Assembly: GCF_001552175.1 (NCBI RefSeq)
Contig: NZ_BCQR01000114.1
Span: 1-40,738 of the forward strand
From: Actinomadura kijaniata NBRC 14229
Lineage (GTDB): Bacteria > Actinomycetota > Actinomycetes > Streptosporangiales > Streptosporangiaceae
DNA length: 40,738 bases
Direction: 5' to 3'
Shown: piece by piece, positions 1 through 9,996 of the stretch
Layout of the letters: every line of letters begins with the position of its first letter
Position numbering within the stretch: position 1 is the first letter of the stretch
The notes under the pieces: generated by a model
Database searches by the model: none
Seen by the model: the letters and a program-made list of their open reading frames with translations, nothing else
Told to the model about the DNA's origin: nothing
Translations under genes and position numbers: made by a program

Positions 1-326
1 GCGGCCAGGGCGTCGGCGGCGCGGCCCGCCGCCGTCCGGGCCTCCGCCGGGCCGATCGCGGCCAGCACCCGCAGGAACGCCTTCGCCCCCGGCGTCGCGG
101 CGGCCCGCAGACTCATGATCAGATCGCCCAGCGCCGCCCGGTACCCCTCGGCGTTCGGCGCGGCCGCCTCCAGCGAGCCGAGCTGCGCCGAGGCCCACAC
201 CTCGGCCTGCAACGCCGACGGCAGCGCGGGCAGCGCGCCGGCCGCCCGCACGTACGCCGCGTACACCTCGCGGAGGCCGGGCAGCAGCAGGCGGGGCTCA
301 CGGGATGCGGGTCGGGTCGCGCTCAC
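1..326 (-). CDS. Hypothetical protein, truncated at the window edge
   Basis: An open frame runs leftward from a GTG at 324-326 and leaves the window, so only about 108 N-terminal residues are visible. They begin VSATRPASREPRLLLPGL and are rich in Ala and Leu with few breakers. This fits a soluble helical protein. No signal peptide, membrane segment or catalytic motif is visible. A GGAG lies only two bases upstream of the GTG, which is short spacing, so the true start could be a few codons downstream. It is separated by 58 bp from the end of the anti-sigma gene and points the same way, so it may be the last gene of that transcript. I do not recognise the family. Confidence 0.55.
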   Translation of the reverse strand, partial: MSATRPASREPRLLLPGLREVYAAYVRAAGALPALPSALQAEVWASAQLGSLEAAAPNAEGYRAALGDLIMSLRAAATPGAKAFLRVLAAIGPAEARTAAGRAADALA

Positions 327-384
327 CGCTCCAGGGTAGACGCCGCCCGAACCCGATCCGTACCCGCCGGTAGCGTTCGGTCCC

Positions 385-1089
385 TCACGCCGGAACGGTC
401 AGCAGCGTGCGGTCGTCGCCCAGCGTGCGCACCTCGAACCGGACGATCTGCGACGACGGCAGCGCCGTGCCGCCCTGGAGCACCAGCGCCGGCGGCGTGC
501 CGGGCAGGCCGTAGCCCCGCTCGGGGACCGACCAGCCCGCCACCGTGTGCGCCCGGCCCGACCGGTCCACGGCCACCAGCTCGCACTGCAGGGGGCCGCG
601 CAGGCGGCTGAGCCGCATCCCCACGCGGGTGCCCCACGCCTTCGACTCGGTCGCCACGCGGCCCGTCACGCCCGTGCGCGGGTCCGTCGCCGCGGCCGTC
701 CGGCCGGTGCTCAGCAACTGCTCGGCGCTGCCGTCCGGCGGCGCCGGCGGCTCGGGCTCGGCGAGGTCCAGCGTCGTTCCCAGCCCCAGCGCCCCGCCCA
801 GCAGCACCAGCCCGGCCGCCGCCCCGACCAGCGCCCGCGACCACCGGTCGCGGCGCCGCCGCCGCGCGTGCAGGCTGAGCAGGTCCGCCACCCCGGCCGG
901 GTCGGGCTCGGGGGGCGGGGGAGCGGCCAGCTCCGGCGGCAGCCCGTCCAGCGCCGCAGCGACGCCGCGCAGCTCCGACAGCTCGCGGCGGCACGGCGGG
1001 CACCCGGCCAGATGCCCCTCGAACGCCAGCCGGTCGCCCGGCTCCAGCAGGCCCAGCGCGTAGGCGCCGACCTCGACGTGCCCGGTCAC
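385..1089 (-). CDS. Membrane-anchored anti-sigma factor with zf-HC2 motif
   Basis: Predicted partner of the ECF sigma factor encoded just upstream; it would hold the sigma factor at the membrane until a signal releases it. The 234-residue protein has a short cytoplasmic domain with the zinc-binding H-x3-C-x2-C pattern (His26, Cys30, Cys33). A Pro-rich linker follows, then one membrane helix around residues 86-105 after an Arg-rich stop-transfer stretch. The outer domain is about 125 residues and is probably the sensory part. The GTG start overlaps the sigma stop as GTGA (1086-1089), indicating translational coupling. The architecture is that of RskA/RslA-type anti-sigma factors, and the outer domain resembles their extracytoplasmic part. 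The inducing signal cannot be read from the sequence. Confidence 0.88.
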   Translation of the reverse strand: MTGHVEVGAYALGLLEPGDRLAFEGHLAGCPPCRRELSELRGVAAALDGLPPELAAPPPPEPDPAGVADLLSLHARRRRRDRWSRALVGAAAGLVLLGGALGLGTTLDLAEPEPPAPPDGSAEQLLSTGRTAAATDPRTGVTGRVATESKAWGTRVGMRLSRLRGPLQCELVAVDRSGRAHTVAGWSVPERGYGLPGTPPALVLQGGTALPSSQIVRFEVRTLGDDRTLLTVPA

Positions 1090-1703
1090 GGCGTCACGCC
1101 CCTTTCCTCCAGGGCGACGCGCAACGCCCTGAGCGCGTAGTACACCCGGGACTTGACCGTGCCCACGGGGATGCCGAGGGCCGCGGCGGCCTCGTTGACC
1201 GAGCGGTCCCGGAAGAAGGTCTCGTTGAGGATCTCGCGGTGCGAGGGGGACAGCGCGAGCAGTGCTTCGGACACCACGACCGAACGCAGCAGGTCCTCCA
1301 ACCCGTCGGGGGCGCGCAGGTTCTCCAGCGGGCCCTCGCCCGCCTCCTGCGGCCGCGCGTTCTTGCGCCGCTGGTCGTCGATGACGATGCGGCGGGCCAC
1401 CGTGGCCAGCCACGGCAGCAGCGAGGTCGCGCCCGAGTCCAGCTGGTGGGCGCTGCGCCAGGCGCGGATCATCGTCTCCTGCACGACGTCCTCGGCCCAG
1501 TGCCGGTCGCCGCCGGTCAGCCGCAGCACCAGCGACAGCAGCGGACGGCCGTACACGCGGTACAGCTCGGTGATGATCACCTGGTCGTCCACGTCCCCGG
1601 CCGGGCGGGGGCCGCGGAACCACGACCACGGGCCGTCGGCCGGGGCGTCGCCGCCCCGGCCGCGTCCGCGGGCGGCCGGGGCGGTGGGGGAACGATGAGC
1701 CAT
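1086..1703 (-). CDS. ECF-family RNA polymerase sigma factor
   Basis: A 205-residue alternative sigma factor directing RNA polymerase to a small stress regulon. After about 40 disordered residues, region 2 spans roughly residues 43-115, including a DVVQETMIRAWR-type segment for core binding and -10 recognition. Region 4 spans about 135-200 and ends in a helix-turn-helix (AAALGIPVGTVKSRVYYA). There is no region 1.1 or 3, and no SnoaL-like tail, so it is a short ECF factor of the SigK/SigL type. A GGAG lies seven bases before the ATG at 1703. It is the middle gene of a three-gene operon: lipoprotein, sigma, anti-sigma. A SigL-like promoter upstream of the operon suggests autoregulation. The class assignment is inference. 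Confidence 0.92.
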   Translation of the reverse strand: MAHRSPTAPAARGRGRGGDAPADGPWSWFRGPRPAGDVDDQVIITELYRVYGRPLLSLVLRLTGGDRHWAEDVVQETMIRAWRSAHQLDSGATSLLPWLATVARRIVIDDQRRKNARPQEAGEGPLENLRAPDGLEDLLRSVVVSEALLALSPSHREILNETFFRDRSVNEAAAALGIPVGTVKSRVYYALRALRVALEERGVTP

Positions 1704-1760
1704 CGATGGTCTCCGATGGGTGCGGGTGCGGGTGCGGGGTGGGGTGGACGCGGCCGGGGC

Positions 1761-2438
1761 TCAGTTCATGCCGGGCATGCCCTGCATGCCCGGCATGCCG
1801 CCGTCCGGGGGAGGGCTGCTCGGGGCGCCTCCGTTCGGGGCGCCGCCCTGGCCGTCCTCGGCGCGGGTGCCGGGCGGCGCGGGCTGCACCAGGCGGGCCT
1901 TGCCGCCGTTCGGGGCGCTGGCGAACCAGACGCCGCCCTTGCCGTGCCCGGTGGTCTCGGTCGGCGCGGCGTCCCCGGCGTACCGGTACAGCGGCCAGCC
2001 GCCCAGGGTGACCTGCCAGGACCCGTCGGGGCGCCGGACCCGTCCGACGCGCTCCCGGTCGATGCCGGTGATCCTCAGCTCCGGCGTCCAGACGGCCGGC
2101 GGCCACGTCCGCTCGCACTGGTCCACGCAGGTGGTGGCCGATGGTCTGGGACGGTCACGGTCGAAGCGGTACAGGGTGCGTCCGGAGTTGTCGGCCACGA
2201 CGCTGCCGAACATGGTGGTCGGCAGCGCGCGCAGCGACGGCGGAACGGCCTGCATGTCCTGCATGTCCGCCATGCCGCCCGCGGCGGCCTGCGCCGGAGG
2301 ACGGACCGTCCCGCCGGAGCCGCCGCACGCGGTCAGCGCCAGGGCCGCGGCCACGGCGCCCGCGAGAAGGGCGATCGGTCGTGCCGCGCCGTCGCGCCGC
2401 GGGAGCCCGGGGGCCACCCTCCAGGGGGACACGGTCAT
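1761..2438 (-). CDS. Met-rich lipoprotein of the COG4315 type
   Basis: Secreted, lipid-anchored protein of 225 residues. The signal peptide ends in a lipobox (LTAC, Cys38). Two repeats of the family with Y-x-[FWY]-x-x-D motifs follow: one around GRTLYRFDRD with the CVDQCERTWPP segment, and one around GWPLYRYAGD. Methionines are regularly spaced at both ends of the mature protein: M56, M59 and M62, then M215, M218, M221 and M224 in the Gly/Pro-rich tail. This MxxM spacing resembles copper-binding Met motifs; metal binding is inference. The ATG at 2438 is chosen because GGAAGGA lies just upstream; an in-frame start at 2468 lacks this. It is the first gene of the sigma/anti-sigma operon, as is common for ECF-linked COG4315 proteins. 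Confidence 0.85.
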   Translation of the reverse strand: MTVSPWRVAPGLPRRDGAARPIALLAGAVAAALALTACGGSGGTVRPPAQAAAGGMADMQDMQAVPPSLRALPTTMFGSVVADNSGRTLYRFDRDRPRPSATTCVDQCERTWPPAVWTPELRITGIDRERVGRVRRPDGSWQVTLGGWPLYRYAGDAAPTETTGHGKGGVWFASAPNGGKARLVQPAPPGTRAEDGQGGAPNGGAPSSPPPDGGMPGMQGMPGMN

Positions 2439-2479
2439 GGCGTTCCTTCCCGGTGAGCTTCGTGTCACGTCGGGAGGCA

Positions 2480-2507
2480 GTACGCAGGGACCGGGAAAAC
2501 GGGTTCA
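2480..2507 (-). promoter_or_regulatory. Candidate ECF sigma promoter of the lipoprotein-sigma-anti-sigma operon
   Basis: On the minus strand, TGAACC (2507 to 2502) is followed after 17 bases by CGTAC (2484 to 2480). This fits the known pattern of M. tuberculosis SigL-type ECF promoters (TGAACC, 16-18 bp, CGT). Transcription would start about 35 bases before the lipoprotein ATG at 2438. Autoregulation by the sigma factor at 1086-1703 is inferred from this match. Confidence 0.55.
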
Positions 2508-2634
2508 AGCACTTACCGATTCGCCACTGATTACTGACCCGGGCCGTCTCAGGGACCGGTCCGCGGCGTCTAAGGGCGGAACGAACACCGCGCCTGTTCT
2601 TGGAGGAACGACGGAGACCGAAAGGCGAACCGGA

Positions 2635-3228
2635 GTGAACGGGGACGAACAGCTCGTCTACCGCCTTCTGCTGGCGGTGGACATCCAGGGCTACAGCAAG
2701 CGCAACACCGCCGAGCAGCTGCGGGCGCAGCGGCAGCTGAACGACGCGCTCGACGCGGCGGCCCGGGGCACCGGGCTGGACCGGGCCCGATGGGCCAAGC
2801 AGGTCGGCGGTGACGGGGAACTGGCCACCCTTCCCGAGGACGTCGATCCCGCGCCGGTGGCCGGGGACTTCGTCGTCGCGCTGGCGGCGGCGCTGCACGA
2901 GGCCAACACCGGGTCGGGCCCCCGGCTGCGGATCCGGCTGGCCCTGCACCACGGCACCATGACCGACGGGCCGTTCGGGCCCGCCGGGGACGCGCCGATC
3001 GTCGTCCAGCGGCTGCTGGACGCCGGGCCGCTGCGCCGGCTGCTGGTCGACGACCCCGGCCGCGACGTGGCCTACGTGGTGTCGGACTCGCTGTACGCGG
3101 ACGTGGTGCGGACCGGGTTCTGCGCGCTGCCGCCGTCGGTGTTCACCCCCGTCAAGGTCACCGCCAAGGGCGCGGTCTTCCAGGGGCACATCCTCACCGG
3201 GCCGATCCCGGCCCTGAGCCCGGCCTGA
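2635..3228 (+). CDS. Degenerate class III nucleotidyl cyclase domain protein
   Basis: A 197-residue cytoplasmic protein made almost entirely of one cyclase-like fold. The first metal-binding strand is recognisable as LLLAVDIQGYS (Asp16), and the second metal site as KQVGGDGELA (Lys55, Asp60). A LRIRLALHHGTM strand follows. Where active cyclases have the Asn and Arg that stabilise the transition state (N-x3-A-A-R-L), this protein reads PIVVQRLLDAG, so Asn is absent although an Arg remains. Cyclase activity is therefore doubtful and a nucleotide-binding or regulatory role is more likely. The GTG at 2635 is the only start fitting domain length, although its ribosome site is weak. It diverges from the ECF operon across 196 bp. 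A strong hairpin follows. Confidence 0.75.
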   Translation: MNGDEQLVYRLLLAVDIQGYSKRNTAEQLRAQRQLNDALDAAARGTGLDRARWAKQVGGDGELATLPEDVDPAPVAGDFVVALAAALHEANTGSGPRLRIRLALHHGTMTDGPFGPAGDAPIVVQRLLDAGPLRRLLVDDPGRDVAYVVSDSLYADVVRTGFCALPPSVFTPVKVTAKGAVFQGHILTGPIPALSPA

Positions 3229-3253
3229 CGGGGGACCGGGACCGACCCCGGCG

Positions 3254-3281
3254 CCCGCCTACCGCCGACGCGGTAGGCGGG
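3254..3281 (+). terminator. Hairpin terminator after the cyclase-like gene
   Basis: An 11-bp perfect stem (3254-3264 with 3271-3281) and 6-base loop lie 26 bases after the stop at 3228. There is no T-tract, as is usual in GC-rich actinomycetes. The arm contains CCTACCG, which recurs in the hairpin at 5275-5298. Confidence 0.6.
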
Positions 3282-3367
3282 TGCCGCCGTTCTACACCGC
3301 TCGCGTTAGGGACGAAGCCGCCGTCCATGCGACGCGCCACCCCGGACCCGCCCGGCACCGTCAGGAC

Positions 3368-4282
3368 ATGACCACCACCGAGAACCGCACGAGCACCGAA
3401 CCCCACGCCAACACCGAGCTCCACGCGAGTGGTGAGGCCTCCACGGGCAGCGAAGGCTTCACGGGCGGCGAAGGCTCCAGGGGCGGTGAGGGCTTCACGG
3501 GCGGTGAGGGCTTCACGGGGGGTGAGGCCTCCAGAGGCGGCGAAGGCTCCAGGGACGGTGAGGGCTCCAGGGACGGTGAGGGCTCCAGGGACGGTGAGGG
3601 CTCCAGGGACGGTGAGGGCTCCAGGGACGGTGAGGGCTCCAGGGACGGTGAGGGCTCCAGGGACGGCGAAGGCTCCAGGGACGGCGAAGCTCCCACGAGT
3701 GCCGAGGTCCCCATCAGGGGTGAGGGCTCCGTGAAGGGCGGGGGCTCTGCGAAGGGTGGGGCCCGCGTGCGGCGGGGCGGCACCGGGCAGGGGTGGCGGA
3801 TGTCGCCTCGGGTGCGCAAGGCGAACCTGGTCCTGCACGTGATCTGCTCGGTCACCTGGCTGGGGCTGGACGTCGGGCTGCTGACCCTCACGCTCACCGG
3901 CCTGACCACCGACGACACCACCACGCTGCGCGCCGCCTACGTGGCGATGCGGCTGTTCGGCGACGTGCTGCTGGTCCCGGTCGCCCTGCTGGCGCTGACC
4001 ACCGGCGTGGTGCTGTCGCTGGGCACCCACTGGGGCCTGACCCGCCATCTGTGGGTGCTGGTCAAGCTGGTGCTGACGCTGGTGGCGGGGACCCTGACGA
4101 TCTTCTCGCTGCGGCCCGGCCTGCACGAGGCGGCCCGAGCCGCGCTCGGCACCCCCGCCGACCACGGCTCCTGGGACCTGCTGGCCCCGCCCGTGGTGTC
4201 GATGACGATGTACGTCACGATGACGGTGCTGTCGTACTACAAGCCCTGGGGCCGCACCCCCTGGGCCCGGCGCGCCCGCTAG
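3368..4282 (+). CDS. Four-helix membrane protein with a hexapeptide-repeat N-terminus
   Basis: A 304-residue protein in two parts. Residues 1-23 are polar (MTTTENRTSTEPHANTELHA). Residues 24-131 are eighteen consecutive six-residue units; the central eight read EGSRDG. This part must be disordered and charged. From about residue 145 comes a compact membrane domain with four helices (about 153-180, 193-223, 229-250, 275-300), a conserved-looking RKANLVLHVICSVTWLGLDVG opening and a C-terminal YYKPWGRTPW segment. It resembles small DUF2269-like integral membrane proteins; this is a tentative match. The ATG at 3368 gives coding-like GC3 from the first codon. However, an ATG at 3800 preceded by AGGGG would yield just the membrane domain, so the repeat could be an untranslated leader. 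No function is assigned. Confidence 0.6.
   Translation: MTTTENRTSTEPHANTELHASGEASTGSEGFTGGEGSRGGEGFTGGEGFTGGEASRGGEGSRDGEGSRDGEGSRDGEGSRDGEGSRDGEGSRDGEGSRDGEGSRDGEAPTSAEVPIRGEGSVKGGGSAKGGARVRRGGTGQGWRMSPRVRKANLVLHVICSVTWLGLDVGLLTLTLTGLTTDDTTTLRAAYVAMRLFGDVLLVPVALLALTTGVVLSLGTHWGLTRHLWVLVKLVLTLVAGTLTIFSLRPGLHEAARAALGTPADHGSWDLLAPPVVSMTMYVTMTVLSYYKPWGRTPWARRAR
3437..3760 (+). repeat. 18-bp tandem repeat, 18 units, in frame
   Basis: Eighteen back-to-back 18-bp units with no gaps. Units 7-14 (3545-3688) are nearly identical, with the core GGCTCCAGGGACGGTGAG. Units 1-6 and 15-18 diverge progressively. The period is a multiple of three, so copy-number change keeps the frame of the host gene. Homogeneous centre and decayed edges are the usual picture of a minisatellite changing by slippage or unequal exchange. 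Confidence 0.95.
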
Positions 4283-4286
4283 CGGG
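4275..4286 (+). terminator. 12-bp palindrome centred on the stop codon
   Basis: CCCGCTAGCGGG is a perfect palindrome with the TAG stop (4280-4282) of the membrane protein at its centre. It may form a weak hairpin or simply be chance. Several other gene ends in the window have the same arrangement. Confidence 0.3.
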
Positions 4287-4348
4287 GCCGCCCGAACCGG
4301 TCCTCCGGGCGGAGGGGAATCCGCGGTCCACGGCTCTACCATTCGGGC

Positions 4349-5248
4349 ATGGCGGAAATCACCACCCGCGACGGATCCTGGACGTTCGACGGCGAGATCC
4401 TGCGGATCGTGCCCGGGCACGACCGGTCGGTGCACAAGCTGCGCAGGGCGATGGGCGAGATCGCCGTCCCGCTGCGGGCGGTGGCGGGCGTCGCGTTCGA
4501 ACCGGGCCGCAAGGGCGGGCGGTTGCGGTTGCGGCTGCGGCCCGGGGCCGACCCGTTCACCCAGGCGGTCGGCGGCGGGCTGCCGCCCGAGGCCGACCCC
4601 TACCGGCTCGCCGTCGGCAGGGACCGCGTCGGGGTGGCCGAGTTCCTGGTGGACGACGTGCGCAACTCCCTGATCGTGTGGGAGGTGCCGGACGGGCCCT
4701 GCGACCGCTACCTGATGCCCGGGCCGCCGGTGCCGATCTCGGCGACCGCCGGGGACGGGACGGCGACCTTCGACGGCGCCCGGATCCGCCTGGAGTGGAA
4801 CTGGATGGCCGAGGAGGCCAAGACCAAGGCCGGACCCCGCGAGTTCGCCCTCGGCGACGTCGCCGGAGTCGAGTGGAGCCGCCAGTCGGGCATGGGCTAC
4901 GGGTTCCTGCGCTTCCGGCTGCGCGGCGCGTCCGCCCAGCACGCCGCCGAGAACGACCCGAACGGCCTGGCGTGGGGCATCCAGCGCGAGGGCGGGACCA
5001 CCGCGCTGCTCGCCGCCGCCGTCGTCGCCCGGCTGCCGCACCCGTTCGCGCCCGCCGAGGAGAAGCCCTCGCTGGAGAAGCCCGCCCCCGAGACTCCCGC
5101 CCTGGCGGCCGCCGCCGGGGCCGCCGACCCCGACGTGCTGCTGCGCCGCCTGCGCGAACTGGGCGAGCTGCACCGCGACGGCGTCCTCACCGACGAGGAA
5201 TTCGCCACCGCCAAGACCGCCATGCTGGACCGCTTCCGCACCGGGTGA
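4349..5248 (+). CDS. DUF4429 domain protein with C-terminal SHOCT motif
   Basis: A 299-residue soluble protein without signal peptide or membrane segment. Two DUF4429 units are visible: the first from about residue 1 to 110 (GSWTFDGEILRI, later RVGVAEFLVDDVRN), the second from about 130 to 225 (GTATFDGARIRLEW, GYGFLRFRLRGA). A Pro/Ala/Glu linker follows. The last 40 residues form a SHOCT domain (DPDVLLRRLRELGELHRDGVLTDEEFATAKTAML), a short helical module often at the end of oligomerising proteins. The ATG at 4349 directly precedes the first conserved strand. Both domain families are common in Streptomyces and relatives, and neither has an established biochemical role. Neighbours on both sides share its direction with 66 and 129 bp gaps, so it may be transcribed alone. 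Confidence 0.85.
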   Translation: MAEITTRDGSWTFDGEILRIVPGHDRSVHKLRRAMGEIAVPLRAVAGVAFEPGRKGGRLRLRLRPGADPFTQAVGGGLPPEADPYRLAVGRDRVGVAEFLVDDVRNSLIVWEVPDGPCDRYLMPGPPVPISATAGDGTATFDGARIRLEWNWMAEEAKTKAGPREFALGDVAGVEWSRQSGMGYGFLRFRLRGASAQHAAENDPNGLAWGIQREGGTTALLAAAVVARLPHPFAPAEEKPSLEKPAPETPALAAAAGAADPDVLLRRLRELGELHRDGVLTDEEFATAKTAMLDRFRTG

Positions 5249-5274
5249 AAAGGCCGGATAGAGGATTGTTCCTT

Positions 5275-5298
5275 CCGGTAGGGAAGATCGCCTACCGG
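5275..5298 (+). terminator. Inverted repeat after the DUF4429 gene
   Basis: CCGGTAGG (5275-5282) pairs perfectly with CCTACCGG (5291-5298) across an 8-base loop, 26 bases after the stop at 5248. The position suits a terminator. The same CGGTAGG/CCTACCG core is in the hairpin at 3254-3281, at the same distance from its stop, so a repeated terminator design or a shared protein site are both possible. Confidence 0.5.
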
Positions 5299-5377
5299 CG
5301 GTGGCCACGCGCTTTCCCGCCGTGGTGCGCTGTGGCACGTTGAGGGGACCCCGGCCCCCAGCGAGACGGAGACCCCC

Positions 5378-7405
5378 ATGTGCGACGAGCACGACCTGCC
5401 GCCCGCCGTCCGGCGGGCCCTGGAGGACTACCGGCGGCTGCTGGCCGAGCACGGGCCGACCTGGGGCGAGGACCCCATCACCTACGTCCGGCAGATCGAG
5501 GCCGACGCGTTCGTGCGCGACGAGCACCGGTTCTTCCTCGCGTTCCTGGAGAAGGTCTTCGCGCGGTACCCGGGCGCGTCCGCCGAGGAGATCGAGGAAC
5601 GCGTCCGCGACATGGACCTCCAGGAGGTGATCCGCGACGCCCTCGCCGGGCAGGAGCTCCCCGACAACCTCGCCGCGCTGCGGATCACCCCGGACGGCGT
5701 GCGGCTGGAGGCGCGCACCCAGACCGTGCTGGAGGGGGAGGGGTTCCGCACCACGCTGATGGCCGACTCCGCCCTCGACCGGCCCGCCACCCTGACCGTC
5801 GACGGCGCCGCCCGCGAGCTGGCCGCCGGGGGAGCGCTGCTGGTCCCGGTCACCCCCGCCAGCGTCGTCGCGGTGGACGGCCGGACCGTCGGCCTCGGCG
5901 GCCTGGTCCGCTCCGCGCCCGCCGCCCGGCTGCGGGTGCGCGCCGGGTTCCCGTGCCGCTGGTCCGTGATCGGGGAGAACGGCCGGGGCTGGTACCCCGA
6001 GGGCGCCCAGCCCCGCCGCGACGGCCACCGCGACCCCTACTTCCACGGCGACGACCTGGTGCTGGACGTGCCCGCCGAGCCGCTGACCGTCCGCGTCACC
6101 CGCGGCATGGAGTACGACACCGCCGAGGCCGAGGTCGCCCCCGAGCCCGGACGCGAGACCCTCGTCGAGCTCACCCCGCGGCGGCTGTACGACGCCGCCG
6201 CGCGCGGCTGGTACGGCGGCGACATGCACGTCCACATGAACTGGACCGGCGACACCGTCGGCACCCCCGCCCAGGCCGCCGCCGCCCAGCACGGCGAGGA
6301 CCTGCACGTGCTCAACCTGGTCGCGGGCAACGTCGCCTCCGAACGCGTCTACGACCGCGAGGCCCTGGAGCACTGGGCCGGGCGGGACCTGCCCTGGTCC
6401 GACGCCACCCACCTCGCGCGCCTCGGCGTCGAGTACCGCAGCGACCTGCTCGGCCACTTCTACGCCTTCGGGATGCACACCCCGCCGACCCGCTACCACA
6501 CCGGGTTCCTGGGCACCGCGGACTGGCCGCCCAACGCCGAGGCCTGCCGCGAGCTGCACGGGCCGGGCGCGGTGCTCGGCTACAGCCACCCCTTCCACGT
6601 CCCGTTCGACGAGGACGCCCCGCCCGCCGCCGCGCTCACCGAGGGCCGCAACTGCAGCGCCCGCGAGATCGTGCCCGGGGCCGCGCTCGGCCTGGTCGAC
6701 TCCCTCGACGTGCTCAACCACTCCTCGATCCAGGCCACCGCCACGGTGTACCGGCACCTGGTCGGCGCGGGCAACCGGCTCGCCGTCACCGCCGGGACCG
6801 ACACGATGCTGTCGTTCAACCGCCGCAGCAGCCAGTCCGGCCCGCCCGGCTGGGAACGCGTCTACGCCCGCCTCGACGGCCCCCTCACCGCCGCCGCGTT
6901 CGCCGACGCGATCCGCGCGGGCCGCACGTTCGCCACCACCGGCCCCTGGCTGGAGCTGGAGGTGGACGGGCACGGCCCCGGCGACACCCTCGACCGGGCC
7001 CCCGGCGACCGCGTCACCGTCACCGCCCGCTGCGTCGGCCCCGAGGTGCGCAGGCTGGAGCTGCGCACCGCCGACGGGGTGGTCGCCGAGGGGCCGCCCG
7101 GCGCGCTCACCGCCGAGCTGACTGTGGACGCCCCCACCTACGTCGTCGCCGTCGCCTCCGGGCCCGCGCACCCCCGGACGTTCCACTACTCGGGCGCGTA
7201 CGCCCACACCAGCCCCGTCTACCTCGACGTCGCCGGACGGCACGTCGCCCGGCCCGCCGACGTGCGCTGGTGCCTGGACTACCTGGACGGGCTGGAGACG
7301 ATGATCCGCGAGCACGCGCGGCTGGACGGCGAACGCGAGCTCGCCGACCACCTCGACCTGCTCGACGCTGCGCGCGCCGTCTACCGCGCCCGCCTCCCCC
7401 GGTAG
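5378..7405 (+). CDS. CehA/McbA-family metallohydrolase (PHP domain)
   Basis: A 675-residue cytoplasmic protein with no signal peptide. Residues 1-270 are an N-terminal extension with beta-rich sections. The catalytic PHP-type domain starts near residue 280 with YGGDMHVHMNWTGD (Asp282, His284, His286). It continues through GYSHPFHVPFDED, a LDVLNHSSIQ segment and VTAGTDTM, which carry further metal ligands. The C-terminal 150 residues are a beta-sandwich. Relatives include CehA and McbA, carbamate-insecticide hydrolases, but most members have unknown substrates and a phosphoesterase or amidase role is equally possible. GGAG lies seven bases before the ATG. It converges on the GMC gene across a 14-bp stem terminator. 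There is no transporter or regulator beside it. Confidence 0.82.
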   Translation: MCDEHDLPPAVRRALEDYRRLLAEHGPTWGEDPITYVRQIEADAFVRDEHRFFLAFLEKVFARYPGASAEEIEERVRDMDLQEVIRDALAGQELPDNLAALRITPDGVRLEARTQTVLEGEGFRTTLMADSALDRPATLTVDGAARELAAGGALLVPVTPASVVAVDGRTVGLGGLVRSAPAARLRVRAGFPCRWSVIGENGRGWYPEGAQPRRDGHRDPYFHGDDLVLDVPAEPLTVRVTRGMEYDTAEAEVAPEPGRETLVELTPRRLYDAAARGWYGGDMHVHMNWTGDTVGTPAQAAAAQHGEDLHVLNLVAGNVASERVYDREALEHWAGRDLPWSDATHLARLGVEYRSDLLGHFYAFGMHTPPTRYHTGFLGTADWPPNAEACRELHGPGAVLGYSHPFHVPFDEDAPPAAALTEGRNCSAREIVPGAALGLVDSLDVLNHSSIQATATVYRHLVGAGNRLAVTAGTDTMLSFNRRSSQSGPPGWERVYARLDGPLTAAAFADAIRAGRTFATTGPWLELEVDGHGPGDTLDRAPGDRVTVTARCVGPEVRRLELRTADGVVAEGPPGALTAELTVDAPTYVVAVASGPAHPRTFHYSGAYAHTSPVYLDVAGRHVARPADVRWCLDYLDGLETMIREHARLDGERELADHLDLLDAARAVYRARLPR

Positions 7406-7432
7406 GGACGCGGAAGAAAGCGGAAGAAAAGG

Positions 7433-7472
7433 GCGTGGGCCGAGGGCACCCCGCAGTTCCCTCGGCCCACGC
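7433..7472. terminator. Strong bidirectional terminator hairpin
   Basis: A 14-bp perfect stem (7433-7446 with 7459-7472) around a 12-base loop lies between the stops of two converging genes (7405 and 7487). It is preceded on the plus strand by an A-rich run. A function in both directions is inferred. Confidence 0.75.
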
Positions 7473-7486
7473 GTCCGTGGCGGCCC

Positions 7487-9955
<2,469 letters not shown>

Positions 9956-9996
9956 ACTCTGCTCCTGCTCCGTCCGTGTCGCTCGCGGTGCGGCCG

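Noticed and set aside
3361..3924. Minus-strand frame across the repeat encoding a (SLEPSP)n protein
   Set aside because: An 18-bp unit without stops keeps every frame open. The downstream membrane domain is encoded only on the plus strand.
3194..7351. A 1385-codon open frame on the minus strand
   Set aside because: It is antisense to four good plus-strand genes, has Gly/Val/Arg/Ala-heavy composition typical of the wrong strand in GC-rich DNA, and contains no domain.
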